Assembly: GCA_958429225.1 (NCBI GenBank)
Contig: CAUAJB010000017.1
Location: 1 to 32,224, forward strand
Source of the DNA: an uncultured Collinsella sp.
GTDB taxonomy: Bacteria; Actinomycetota; Coriobacteriia; Coriobacteriales; Coriobacteriaceae
Direction of reading: 5' to 3'
Length of the DNA stretch: 32,224 nucleotides
The notes beneath the pieces are model-generated. The model was not told the origin of the DNA, did no database searches, and saw only the letters and a list, made by a program, of their open reading frames with translations. Shown here one piece after another: positions 7,979-16,002 of the stretch (positions are counted from its first letter, which is position 1; the number at the start of each line of letters is the position of its first letter). Made by a program: the position numbers and the translations under genes.

Positions 7979-9127
7979 TTAATCGAGGATATCGTCGAGG
8001 GCACTCTTGATACGGTCGGTCACCGACTTCTTACCAGAAGCGACGTCATCGCCCATCTCATCGGCAAAAGCACGGAGCAGTTCGCGTTGCTTATTGGAAA
8101 GATTGGTGGGAACGACCACGCGCAGCTGCACGATCAGGCGGCCGCGCGAACCGCCACCGCCAATGCGCGGCATGCCGTAATTATTGACGCTCACGGTGTC
8201 GCCGTACTGGGCGCCGGCGGGAACCGTCACCTTAACGACCTCGTCGGGCATAATGCCCTCGACCTCGATCTCGCAGCCGAGCGCAGCCTGTGCAATCGAG
8301 ATACCGCTCACGAGGTACAGGTCGTCACCGTTGCGCTTAAAGCGCTCATGGTCGGCAACACGCACGTTGACAATCAGGTCGCCCGAGGGCTCGCCGCGAA
8401 GGCCGGCCTCGCCAAAGCCGCCCACACGCAGCTGGCGACCGGTCGAAACGCCGGCGGGAATATCGATGTCGATCTTCTCATGCGAAGGCGTGCGGCCCTG
8501 ACCGTCGCAGGTCTCACAGGGATGGTCGATAACCGTGCCCTCGCCATGGCAGTCGGGACAAGGCGAGGAAGACTGAACCTGGCCCAAGAACGAACGCTGA
8601 ACCGTCGTGACGTAGCCCGTACCGTGGCAGCGGCCGCACTGCTTTTCCTGTGCGCCCTCTGCCCTACCGGTTCCATTGCAGTCCTCGCAAGGAGCAAGGC
8701 GGTCATAGCTGATCGTCTTTTTGCAGCCGAGCGCCGCCTCCTCGAGCGTCACCGAAAGCGAGATGGCCATGTCGCGTCCGCGACGACGCTCACGACGGCT
8801 GCGGGCGCCACCGCCGGCACCGCCGCCAAAGAACGACGAGAACAAGTCGTCCATGCCCATGCCACCAAAGATATCGTTGATATCGACGTAGCCCGAACCA
8901 CCAGGACCGCCGGCGGTGCCGTAACGGTCGTAATTAGCACGCTTCTGCTCATCGGAAAGAACGGAATAGGCCTCGTTGAGCTCCTTGAACTTGGCCTCGG
9001 CCTCGGGGTCGTCCGAAACGTCCGGGTGTACGGTACGGGCCTTCTTTAGAAACGCGCGCTTAATCGTCCGCGCGTCGGCATCCCTGTCGACGCCAAGCAC
9101 CTCGTAGTAATCCCTATTTTCCGACAC
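7979..9127 (-). CDS. dnaJ: Chaperone protein DnaJ
   Basis: DnaJ is the Hsp40 co-chaperone that delivers unfolded clients to DnaK and stimulates its ATPase. The 382-residue protein is complete. The J domain has HPD at 34-36, followed by a Gly/Phe-rich linker with DLFSSFFGGG. Four CxxCxGxG zinc motifs start at residues 147, 164, 190 and 204. Both beta-sandwich client domains and a C-terminal dimerisation helix follow. The open frame extends 22 codons further, but the GTG at 9127 is preceded by GGAAGG at 8 nt and gives the canonical start of the J domain. No CIRCE element is visible upstream, so regulation by HrcA at this point is not supported. Confidence 0.95.
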   Translation of the reverse strand: MSENRDYYEVLGVDRDADARTIKRAFLKKARTVHPDVSDDPEAEAKFKELNEAYSVLSDEQKRANYDRYGTAGGPGGSGYVDINDIFGGMGMDDLFSSFFGGGAGGGARSRRERRRGRDMAISLSVTLEEAALGCKKTISYDRLAPCEDCNGTGRAEGAQEKQCGRCHGTGYVTTVQRSFLGQVQSSSPCPDCHGEGTVIDHPCETCDGQGRTPSHEKIDIDIPAGVSTGRQLRVGGFGEAGLRGEPSGDLIVNVRVADHERFKRNGDDLYLVSGISIAQAALGCEIEVEGIMPDEVVKVTVPAGAQYGDTVSVNNYGMPRIGGGGSRGRLIVQLRVVVPTNLSNKQRELLRAFADEMGDDVASGKKSVTDRIKSALDDILD

Positions 9128-9208
9128 GACCGAATCCTTCCGACTTTCATTATTGTCACAGTGCGTCCTATACCCAAGCTGGGCTGGCCGCAAACAGAGG
9201 GTTTGATG

Positions 9209-10312
9209 TTATTGCATTTGGTACGGCGAAAGCATGGCCCGTTGCGAGCAGCTCGCGAACCAAACTGACACGAGCGCGAACATGAAGCCGTTGGCAAAAC
9301 CGTTGGCAAACTGCATCGCGCCGCGCTTCCACCACAGCAGACTACGATGAAGCACACCGTCCGAAAGCACCATAAACAGGCCCATGGTAAACGGAATAAA
9401 GCACATCACGGCAAAGGCCGAGAACACGCCCGAAATGGCCGACAGCACCAAAAACGGCGCCACGATGCCCATCAGGTAAAAACCGGTACGAGCTTTGCCT
9501 TCCAAGCGCTCGGCTTCAACATGGGCGCGGCCGACCAAGTCGCCGCCCGCGGCACCGTTGGTGCCAGCATGTCCCATGCCGCTAATGCGGACCTCGTCGC
9601 CATCGTGCGTGCCGGCAGGAAACTCAATCGTCTGCTCGGAGGTTGCGCGAGTACGACCGCTGCCACCACAATCGGGGCAGGGGTCGGCCACGACCTTACC
9701 GGAACCGCCGCACTCGGGGCAGACCGACTGGAACGTACCCGCACCAAACAGGAAGGACAGGTCGACGTCGATGTGGCCGCGGCCGCCACAGCTTGGGCAG
9801 GTATGGGCATGCTCGGAGGAGACAGAACCCGAGCCGCCGCAATGTCCGCACGTATCGAAGCGCGTGTAGCGGACGGTCTTGCGGGCACCGCCCTTGGCCT
9901 CCTTGGCGTCAAGTTTGATATCGACGACCACGTTGGCGCCGTTCTCGGGATTGTAGGCAGCCTGTCCACGACGCTGCTGGCCCCAGGCGCCACCAAAGGG
10001 AAAGCCGCCCTCAAAAGGATTGCCATAACCCGTGCTGCCGGCGTAGCTGCCACCATAGGGCGAAGCCGTAGGAGCACCGGCAAAGGGATTGCCAGAACGC
10101 ATGGCGTCGTAGCGCGCACGTTTTTGCTCATCCGAAAGCACGGCGTAGGCCTCGGAAACCTCTTTAAACTTTTCCTCGGCATCCGGCTCTTTGTTGACGT
10201 CCGGATGGAGCTTGCGGGCCTTTTGCTGGAAGGCCTTTTGAATATCACGCGAGGTGGCGTCCTTGGAGACACCCAAAATCTCGTAGTAATCTTTTTCGTT
10301 CATCGTCGCCAT
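9209..10312 (-). CDS. DnaJ-like protein with C-terminal membrane segments
   Basis: The 367-residue protein begins like DnaJ: a J domain with HPD at 36-38, a Gly/Phe/Ala-rich linker (about 73-125), and four zinc motifs CxxCxGxG at 155, 172, 198 and 212. Part of the first client-binding domain follows to about 268. The second client domain and dimerisation helix are absent. Residues 277-317 are strongly hydrophobic (room for two membrane helices), and 335-355 form a third hydrophobic segment before a short polar tail. This predicts a membrane-anchored Hsp40 that could bring DnaK to the membrane; that role is inference. The ATG at 10312 is chosen because AGGAGG lies 9 nt upstream; an ATG 3 codons later is too far from it. 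It sits directly ahead of the canonical dnaJ. Confidence 0.85.
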   Translation of the reverse strand: MATMNEKDYYEILGVSKDATSRDIQKAFQQKARKLHPDVNKEPDAEEKFKEVSEAYAVLSDEQKRARYDAMRSGNPFAGAPTASPYGGSYAGSTGYGNPFEGGFPFGGAWGQQRRGQAAYNPENGANVVVDIKLDAKEAKGGARKTVRYTRFDTCGHCGGSGSVSSEHAHTCPSCGGRGHIDVDLSFLFGAGTFQSVCPECGGSGKVVADPCPDCGGSGRTRATSEQTIEFPAGTHDGDEVRISGMGHAGTNGAAGGDLVGRAHVEAERLEGKARTGFYLMGIVAPFLVLSAISGVFSAFAVMCFIPFTMGLFMVLSDGVLHRSLLWWKRGAMQFANGFANGFMFALVSVWFASCSQRAMLSPYQMQ

Positions 10313-10370
10313 GCGCGGCAACCTCCTGCTCACAGCAGCGTATATATTCCGGTAATTCTACCCGAGCGGC

Positions 10371-11603
10371 CTAAGCTAGATCCCAAAACAGCTCGAACAG
10401 AACATTTCCATCGAGCCAGCCCAGGTGTGTCGGCGCCAGACGAGCTCGAACATGGCCCGCGACGACATCTGCCGAAGTGAAGGGTCCCTCATGGACCCCG
10501 AGCGTCTCGGGCACCCAAGTGGCAAGACCCAATTCGAGCGCGCGATCGCAGGCAGCTGCCAGCTCGCCCGTTGGGATGACACGAACCGCGCGAACCAACA
10601 GGTCGGACGCGACACCGCGCGTCATGCGGCAAGCAAGCATCAGGTCTTCGGCCGCGGCCTCGCGCTGCGAGAGATATTCGGCCTCGAACGCCGTCGCGTC
10701 ATCGTCACGTTGCACCAGACGCACGCGGTACGCATCGCCTCGAGAAGACACGCCGGGGAACAAACCCGCAAGACGGTCGAAATCCTCGGCGTCGAGCATG
10801 CCCGCGGCAGAACGACCCAGGCCCAGGTAGCCCCGTCCGGTCCAGTAGGCAATGTTATGGGCGCACTCATAGCCGTCGAGCGCGTAGCTCGCCACCTCAT
10901 ACGGGTGATAGCCGGCGGCACCCAGGAGCTCGCGTGCCACGTCCATGCATGCGGCCTGAAAATCCTCATCAGGCTCGAGCGACTCGTCGCGGCACGCCAT
11001 GCGATAAAGGGGCGTCCCCTCCTCAAGCGTGAGCGGGTAGACCGACACATGATGCGGAGCCGCCGCCAGCACGCCATCGAGCGTGCGCTTCCAACTCACT
11101 GCGGTCTGCCCGGGAAGTCCGCACATAAGGTCGCACGACACGTCAAGCCCAGCGTTCTTGACCGTCGAGATGGCAGCGAGCGCCCGATCGGCATCGTGAA
11201 TACGGCCGATGGCAGTAAGTTCGGCATTATCGAGCGTTTGCACGCCCAAAGAGACGCGTGTGACACCAACCTTGACAAGTGCAGTGGCAAGATCGGCGGT
11301 CAGCGACTCGGGATTGGCCTCGCAGGTAAACTCAACGGGGGCGCACCACGCACGAATACGCCGCGCCAGCTCCACCAGGCGCTCCCCCGCCAGCGACGGC
11401 GTACCGCCGCCAACATAGACGGTGCGGATCTGGTCGAGGGCCCCAGCCTTGCCAAAAGCATCGAGGCGCGCGTACAACTGCTCAAAATAGACATCGAGCG
11501 CAGCGCTCAGGTCGCACGGAGCAAAACTGCGCGAGTCAAAGTCGCAGTACCGGCACTTTTGGGCGCAAAACGGCACGTGCACGTACAGTGCGGTAACGGC
11601 CAC
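10371..11603 (-). CDS. hemW: Radical SAM heme chaperone HemW
   Basis: This is a HemW-family protein, related to oxygen-independent coproporphyrinogen oxidase but acting as a heme-trafficking protein. Over 410 residues it carries the radical-SAM cluster motif CAQKCRYC (Cys13, Cys17, Cys20) directly after YVHVPFC, then the glycine-rich YVGGGTPS. It lacks the longer N-terminus of true HemN. The start is GTG at 11603, with GGAGG 7 nt upstream inside the end of dusB. A lepA-hemW neighbourhood is widely conserved, here with dusB inserted between them. HemN activity cannot be excluded from sequence alone, but the short N-terminus favours HemW. Confidence 0.9.
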   Translation of the reverse strand: MAVTALYVHVPFCAQKCRYCDFDSRSFAPCDLSAALDVYFEQLYARLDAFGKAGALDQIRTVYVGGGTPSLAGERLVELARRIRAWCAPVEFTCEANPESLTADLATALVKVGVTRVSLGVQTLDNAELTAIGRIHDADRALAAISTVKNAGLDVSCDLMCGLPGQTAVSWKRTLDGVLAAAPHHVSVYPLTLEEGTPLYRMACRDESLEPDEDFQAACMDVARELLGAAGYHPYEVASYALDGYECAHNIAYWTGRGYLGLGRSAAGMLDAEDFDRLAGLFPGVSSRGDAYRVRLVQRDDDATAFEAEYLSQREAAAEDLMLACRMTRGVASDLLVRAVRVIPTGELAAACDRALELGLATWVPETLGVHEGPFTSADVVAGHVRARLAPTHLGWLDGNVLFELFWDLA

Positions 11604-11605
11604 CC

Positions 11606-12649
11606 TTAAGCCTCCAGCGGATGAGGGGGCACCGATTCGCCGGCGGCAAGGGCAGCCTCGCAGGCCACCACATCGCGCTCGATCTCATCGACCAGCGCCA
11701 TAAACTCCTCGTAAGTGGAACAGCGCACCACATGGGCACGCCAAGCGGCGGCATGGGGCATGCCTTTTAAGTACCAGCTTGCGTACGTACGGGCACGCGA
11801 CATGAGCGGCAGGAGCTCATGCGTCAGCGTTAGGTGCTCACGCAGGGCGTCCAGGCGCTCGACGGAACTGCGCGCCGGCACCGGCGTGCCATCGAGCGCA
11901 AGGGCGCGAGCATCGCCGAACACCCACGGATTGCCGTAGATGCCGCGCGCGATAAACACCGCGCTGGCACCCGAGCCTTGCAGATGCTCAGCAGCGTCCT
12001 CGGCCGAGAACACATCGCCCGAACCGATCACGGGAATCTCGACGGCATCTGCGACCTCATCGACGACCGACCAATCCGCCTGGCCCGTGTAGAGCTGCGT
12101 GGCGCAACGACCATGCACCGCCACCGCGGCGGCACCGGCACCTTCGAGCATCTGGGCAAACGTCGCGGCATTACGGTCCTCGGCGTAAAAGCCCTTGCGG
12201 ATCTTTACGGTCACGGGCACGTGCGCCGCACCCACCGTGGCCTCGACGATCTTCTCCGCCAGGTCGGGCGTGCGCATGAGCGCCGAGCCCTCGCCCTTGG
12301 TGACAACCTTGCGGGCAGGACAAGCCATGTTGATATCGATGAGCGACAGGCGATCGCCCACACGCTCCTCGACGGCGGCGACGGCACTCGCAAACTGATC
12401 GGGCTTGGAGCCAAAGAGCTGCACGCAAATCTGCTGCTCCTCGTCGGCCGGTAGCACCAGGCGCCAGGTCTTGTTGCTGGCATAGGCAAGGCCCGCCACG
12501 CTCACCATCTCGCTGTAGGCAAGGTTGGCACCGCGGCGGCGGCACATGATACGGTAGGCAGGGTCGGTCACGCCCGCCATGGGAGCCATAAGGAACGGCT
12601 GCTCGGCATAGGCGCCCAGCAGCCGCTTGCTGTATTCAGAAAGCGCCAT
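11606..12649 (-). CDS. dusB: tRNA-dihydrouridine synthase (DusB type)
   Basis: This is an FMN-dependent enzyme that reduces specific uridines in the tRNA D-loop to dihydrouridine using NADPH. The 347-residue protein has the N-terminal FMN-barrel motif MAPMAGVTDPAYR and the active-site block NMACPARKV with the catalytic Cys. It also has the phosphate-binding region VIGSGDVFSAEDA and a helical C-terminal tRNA-binding domain. The ATG at 12649 lies 4 nt after the lepA stop and hemW starts 2 nt after its own stop, so the three are almost certainly co-translated. Assignment to the DusB subfamily rests on overall pattern; another Dus specificity is possible. Confidence 0.9.
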   Translation of the reverse strand: MALSEYSKRLLGAYAEQPFLMAPMAGVTDPAYRIMCRRRGANLAYSEMVSVAGLAYASNKTWRLVLPADEEQQICVQLFGSKPDQFASAVAAVEERVGDRLSLIDINMACPARKVVTKGEGSALMRTPDLAEKIVEATVGAAHVPVTVKIRKGFYAEDRNAATFAQMLEGAGAAAVAVHGRCATQLYTGQADWSVVDEVADAVEIPVIGSGDVFSAEDAAEHLQGSGASAVFIARGIYGNPWVFGDARALALDGTPVPARSSVERLDALREHLTLTHELLPLMSRARTYASWYLKGMPHAAAWRAHVVRCSTYEEFMALVDEIERDVVACEAALAAGESVPPHPLEA

Positions 12650-12653
12650 AGAC

Positions 12654-14465
12654 CTACTCGTCCACCTTGAGGATCGCCATAAAGGCCTCCTGCGGGACCT
12701 CGACCGAGCCGATGGCCTTCATGCGTTTCTTGCCCTCTTTCTGCTTCTCGAGCAGCTTACGCTTACGCGAAATATCGCCGCCGTAGCACTTAGCAAGCAC
12801 GTCCTTGCGACGCGCCTTGACGGTGGAGCGGGCAATGATCTTGTTGCCGATAGCACCCTGGATGGGCACCTCGAACAGCTGACGCGGAATAATCTCCTTG
12901 AGCTTGTCGCATAGGCCGCGGGCAAGACCGTAGGCCTTGTCCTTGTGGACGATAAACGACAGCGCGTCCACCTCGTCGCCCGAAAGCAAGATATCGAGCT
13001 TGACGAGCTCGGAGGGACGATACTCGTTGAACTCGTAGTCGAGCGAGGCATAGCCCTTGGTACGGCTCTTGAGCTGGTCAAAGAAGTCCAAGATGAGCTC
13101 GGCGAGCGGCATATCAAAGCGCATCTCGACCGACTTGCTCGTGAGATGAATCATGTCGGTAGTAATGCCGCGGTGCTCGATAGCGAGCTGCATGACGGCA
13201 CCCGTATACTCGGGCGGGCAGATAATCTTGGCCTTGAGGTAGGGTTCCTCGATACGCTCGATGCGCGTAGCCTCGGGCAGATCCTGCGGGCTGCGGACAT
13301 CAATCATCTCGCCGTCAGTCTTGTAGACGTGATAGTCCACCGAGGGGCTCGTGGCAATGAGGTCAAGATTGAACTCGCGCTCCAGGCGCTCCTTGACGAC
13401 CTCCATATGCAGCAGGCCCAAGAAGCCCACGCGGAAGCCAAAGCCGAGCGCCACCGAGGTCTCGGGCTCCCACACCAACGACGGGTCGTTGACGTGCAGC
13501 TTATCGAGCGCGTCACGCAGGTTCTCGTAGTCCTTGTTATCGATCGGGAACAGGCCCGTATAGACCATGGGCTTGGCCTCGCGGTAGCCGGGAAGCGGCT
13601 CGGGGCAGGGATTCGACGCCCACGTGAGGGTATCGCCCACGCGAACGGCCTCGGGGTCCTTCAGGCCCGTGACCACGTATCCGACCTCGCCGACCGTGAG
13701 CGCGTCGACCGGGGTCTCGGCGGGACGCTTGACGCCCACGCCATCGACCAAAAAGTCGCCCTTTGCCTGCATCATGCGCAGGGTATCGCCCTTTTTGATG
13801 GAGCCGTCAAAGATGCGCACCGTGGCGACGACGCCACGATACTCGTCGAAGTACGAATCCAGAATGAGTGCCTTGAGCGGCGCGTTCGCATCGCCCTTGG
13901 GCGGAGAGATCAAAAAGACAATGGACTCCAACAGATCGTGGATGCCCTCGCCGGTCTTGCCCGAGACGCACACGGCATCATCGGCAGGGATCGCCAGGTC
14001 ATCCTCGATCTCGGTCTTAACCTCGTCGGGATGGGCCGAGGGCAGGTCGATCTTGTTGATGGCCGGCACAATGTCCAGATTGGCGTTCATGGCGAGCGTC
14101 GCGTTGGAGACGGTCTGCGCCTCGACGCCCTGCGTGGCGTCGACAACGAGCACCGCGCCCTCACAGGCTGCCAGCGAGCGCGAGACCTCATAGGTAAAGT
14201 CCACGTGGCCCGGCGTATCGATCAGATTGAACTGATACGTCTCGCCATCGTCGGCGTCATAGGACACGCGAACGGCATTGGACTTGATCGTGATGCCGCG
14301 CTCGCGCTCGATATCCATGGTGTCGAGCAGCTGCGACTCCATGTCGCGTTCGTCGACGGTATGGGTGAGCTCGAGGATGCGATCGCTGATCGTGGACTTG
14401 CCATGGTCGATGTGCGCAACGATTGAGAAGTTGCGGATGTGGGAAATGTCAATTGAAGTATTCAT
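12654..14465 (-). CDS. lepA: Elongation factor 4 (LepA)
   Basis: LepA is a ribosome-associated GTPase that assists translation and 30S biogenesis under stress. The 603-residue product has the usual length. The G1 motif AHIDHGKST is at 17-25, followed by RGITI, DTPGHVDF, NKID and SGKTGEG. EF-G-like domains and the LepA-specific C-terminal domain follow. The frame extends 20 codons upstream, but MNTSIDISHIRNFSIV is the canonical start. No strong Shine-Dalgarno sequence precedes it. Instead TAAGAT ends 7 nt before the ATG, as expected for a leaderless mRNA. It heads a cluster running through dusB, hemW and the chaperone genes. Confidence 0.96.
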   Translation of the reverse strand: MNTSIDISHIRNFSIVAHIDHGKSTISDRILELTHTVDERDMESQLLDTMDIERERGITIKSNAVRVSYDADDGETYQFNLIDTPGHVDFTYEVSRSLAACEGAVLVVDATQGVEAQTVSNATLAMNANLDIVPAINKIDLPSAHPDEVKTEIEDDLAIPADDAVCVSGKTGEGIHDLLESIVFLISPPKGDANAPLKALILDSYFDEYRGVVATVRIFDGSIKKGDTLRMMQAKGDFLVDGVGVKRPAETPVDALTVGEVGYVVTGLKDPEAVRVGDTLTWASNPCPEPLPGYREAKPMVYTGLFPIDNKDYENLRDALDKLHVNDPSLVWEPETSVALGFGFRVGFLGLLHMEVVKERLEREFNLDLIATSPSVDYHVYKTDGEMIDVRSPQDLPEATRIERIEEPYLKAKIICPPEYTGAVMQLAIEHRGITTDMIHLTSKSVEMRFDMPLAELILDFFDQLKSRTKGYASLDYEFNEYRPSELVKLDILLSGDEVDALSFIVHKDKAYGLARGLCDKLKEIIPRQLFEVPIQGAIGNKIIARSTVKARRKDVLAKCYGGDISRKRKLLEKQKEGKKRMKAIGSVEVPQEAFMAILKVDE

Positions 14466-14472
14466 GCGGACT

Positions 14473-14478
14473 ATCTTA
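14473..14478 (-). promoter_or_regulatory. Candidate -10 element for a leaderless lepA mRNA
   Basis: TAAGAT on the minus strand fits the TANNNT -10 pattern of actinobacterial promoters. Its last base is 7 nt from the lepA ATG. Transcription would then begin at or next to the start codon. It lies just past the rpsT terminator, so lepA needs either this promoter or read-through. No -35 is convincing. Confidence 0.45.
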
Positions 14479-14490
14479 CCCGAGCGGTAC

Positions 14491-14525
14491 AAAAAATGGA
14501 GCCTGTTCCATAAAACAGGCTCCAT
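14491..14525 (-). terminator. Intrinsic terminator of rpsT
   Basis: A perfect 12-bp stem (ATGGAGCCTGTT with AACAGGCTCCAT, 6-nt loop) is followed on the minus strand by a run of T's (plus-strand A's 14491-14496). It ends the rpsT transcript about 35 nt after the stop codon and only 25 nt before the lepA start. Confidence 0.92.
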
Positions 14526-14561
14526 TTATGCGCGTAATCTGTGTGGTGTGAAATTTACAAC

Positions 14562-14828
14562 TTAGGCGTTGATGCTGTTCACGAGCTTGGCAAGACCGGA
14601 CTTGCGGTTGGAAGCCTGGTTCTTGTGGATAACATGCTTGGCGGCAGCCATGTCGAGACGCTTGGTGACGGTCTTGAGGGCAGCCTGGGCCTTCTCGGCG
14701 TCGCCCTCGGCGACGGCGGACTGGACGTGCTTGGTCAGCGTCTTGAGCTCGGACTTGACAGCCTTGTTACGCATGCGAGCTGCCTCATTGGTGCGGATAC
14801 GCTTCTTCTGAGACTTGATGTTTGCCAC
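14562..14828 (-). CDS. rpsT: 30S ribosomal protein S20 (bS20)
   Basis: bS20 binds 16S rRNA at the bottom of the small subunit. The 88-residue product has the family pattern ANIKSQKKRIRTNEAARMRN at its start. It also has the conserved internal MAAAKHVIHKNQASNRKSGLA near the C-terminus. The start is GTG at 14828 (V-A-N-I-K), which matches the normal family N-terminus; the longer in-frame ATG upstream adds unrelated residues. Upstream the sequence AAGGAACTC occurs twice in tandem, giving two potential ribosome binding sites. The gene is monocistronic, with its own promoter and terminator. Confidence 0.95.
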   Translation of the reverse strand: MANIKSQKKRIRTNEAARMRNKAVKSELKTLTKHVQSAVAEGDAEKAQAALKTVTKRLDMAAAKHVIHKNQASNRKSGLAKLVNSINA

Positions 14829-14903
14829 TTCTGGAGTTCCTTTCGAGTTCCTTGCAAAAAATGTATGACACCTCTGAGACACGGTGAGGTCATGCAAGCG
14901 CCT

Positions 14904-14913
14904 ACTATAGCAC
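14904..14913 (-). promoter_or_regulatory. Extended -10 promoter of rpsT
   Basis: GTGCTATAGT on the minus strand combines an extended TGn with TATAGT, and no good -35 is present. Transcription would start near 14897, giving a leader of about 69 nt that contains a short ACCTC/GAGGT hairpin. The same ten bases occur upstream of rpmB. Confidence 0.6.
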
Positions 14914-14961
14914 GCTCCCCCTCAAAGGGATAGAACGAATTTGTCAAATAGGCAGGTATCA

Positions 14962-15924
14962 TCACGATTTTCTCAAGATGTTCGTAATCCAGAGCAAAAG
15001 CGCGGTCTGAGAATCGGCCGAACCCTTGAGCGCGAGCTCCACATCGACCGCGCCCTCGAGCGCAGCGACGAGCTCCGCCATCGAAAAGCGGCGTGCCCAG
15101 GTCAGATGATTTTTGACCTGCCAGGACTGGAGCTTGAGCGTTGCGGCCAGCTCACGACCCTGTCCGCGCGCATCGAGCGCCTTGGCGACGATTAGCTCGC
15201 GGATGCGGCCGCACAGCAATGTGTAAGTCCACACGTAGCTCTTGGCGGGCAGTAGATTGAAGAGCTCGAGCGAGCGTCGCATGTCACGGGCCGAGACCGC
15301 ATTGAGAAAATCCCAGGGTTGAACCTCGGCCGTACGTACAATCCAGCGCTCAACGTCGGCAAGCTCAATCTGGGGCGCCTCGACCATCTGGGCAAGCTTA
15401 GCCAAGTCGTTATCGAGCATGCGAGTGTTTTCACCCGAACGCGAGACGAGTTCCTCGGCGGCCGCCGTCGAAATCGACTTGCCGTGCTGCGTCGCCATCT
15501 GTTGCACGCGGCGCGGTAGTTCCCAGCGCTTGGTGCCGGAGCAATCGATCACGGCCTTCTTGTCGATCTTGGCGATCGCCTTATACAGGCGCGTGTTCTT
15601 GGCAAGCGAGTCGGCGATGATGAGGCAGACCGTTGTGGGGCTGGGACTCGCCAGATACTCAACGAGCGGCTCCGAGACCGCCTTGGCGAGCTTTGAGCAG
15701 CCGTAAAGGATTACCAGGCGAAACTCGCTGCCCATCGGAAAGGTGTTAAGCGATCCGATAATGGACTCGATATCGGGGTCCTTGGTCATGTCGCGCTCGT
15801 CGAGGTTGAACTCGACCATACCCGACTTTTCCAGACGCGCTTTCATACGCGAGACGGCGTGATCGCGCTTGACTCCGTCGGTACCGACAATCAGATATGC
15901 CGGCAGCAGACCGGTTTCGGACAT
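14962..15924 (-). CDS. holA: DNA polymerase III subunit delta
   Basis: The delta subunit opens the beta sliding clamp as part of the clamp loader. The 320-residue protein matches HolA in length and overall pattern. It has an N-terminal nucleotide-binding-like fold (LPAYLIVGTDGVKRDHAVSR), a central region GSEFRLVILYGCSKL, and a helical C-terminal collar domain. It lacks the zinc module of the delta-prime or tau subunits. The ATG at 15924 is preceded by GGGAGGGG; 21 further upstream codons in frame show no similarity. It follows comEC by 78 nt. The comEA-comEC-holA-rpsT order is a familiar Gram-positive arrangement. Confidence 0.92.
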   Translation of the reverse strand: MSETGLLPAYLIVGTDGVKRDHAVSRMKARLEKSGMVEFNLDERDMTKDPDIESIIGSLNTFPMGSEFRLVILYGCSKLAKAVSEPLVEYLASPSPTTVCLIIADSLAKNTRLYKAIAKIDKKAVIDCSGTKRWELPRRVQQMATQHGKSISTAAAEELVSRSGENTRMLDNDLAKLAQMVEAPQIELADVERWIVRTAEVQPWDFLNAVSARDMRRSLELFNLLPAKSYVWTYTLLCGRIRELIVAKALDARGQGRELAATLKLQSWQVKNHLTWARRFSMAELVAALEGAVDVELALKGSADSQTALLLWITNILRKS

Positions 15925-16002
15925 TGCGCTCCCCTCCCGCAGGCCTTCGTATTCGTTCCGTGCCATTCTAGCCCAGGGGCCCACCACACGCCAACGACGT
16001 CG

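Noticed and set aside
9142..9177. Promoter TTGGGT-N17-AATAAT in front of dnaJ
   Set aside because: Spacing is good, but the implied start falls right at the dnaJ ribosome binding site, leaving almost no leader; too weak to list as a feature.
9128..10370. CIRCE operator or hrcA gene near the chaperone genes
   Set aside because: No TTAGCACTC-N9-GAGTGCTAA-like sequence and no HrcA-type protein are present in the window, although hrcA often sits here in other Gram-positives.
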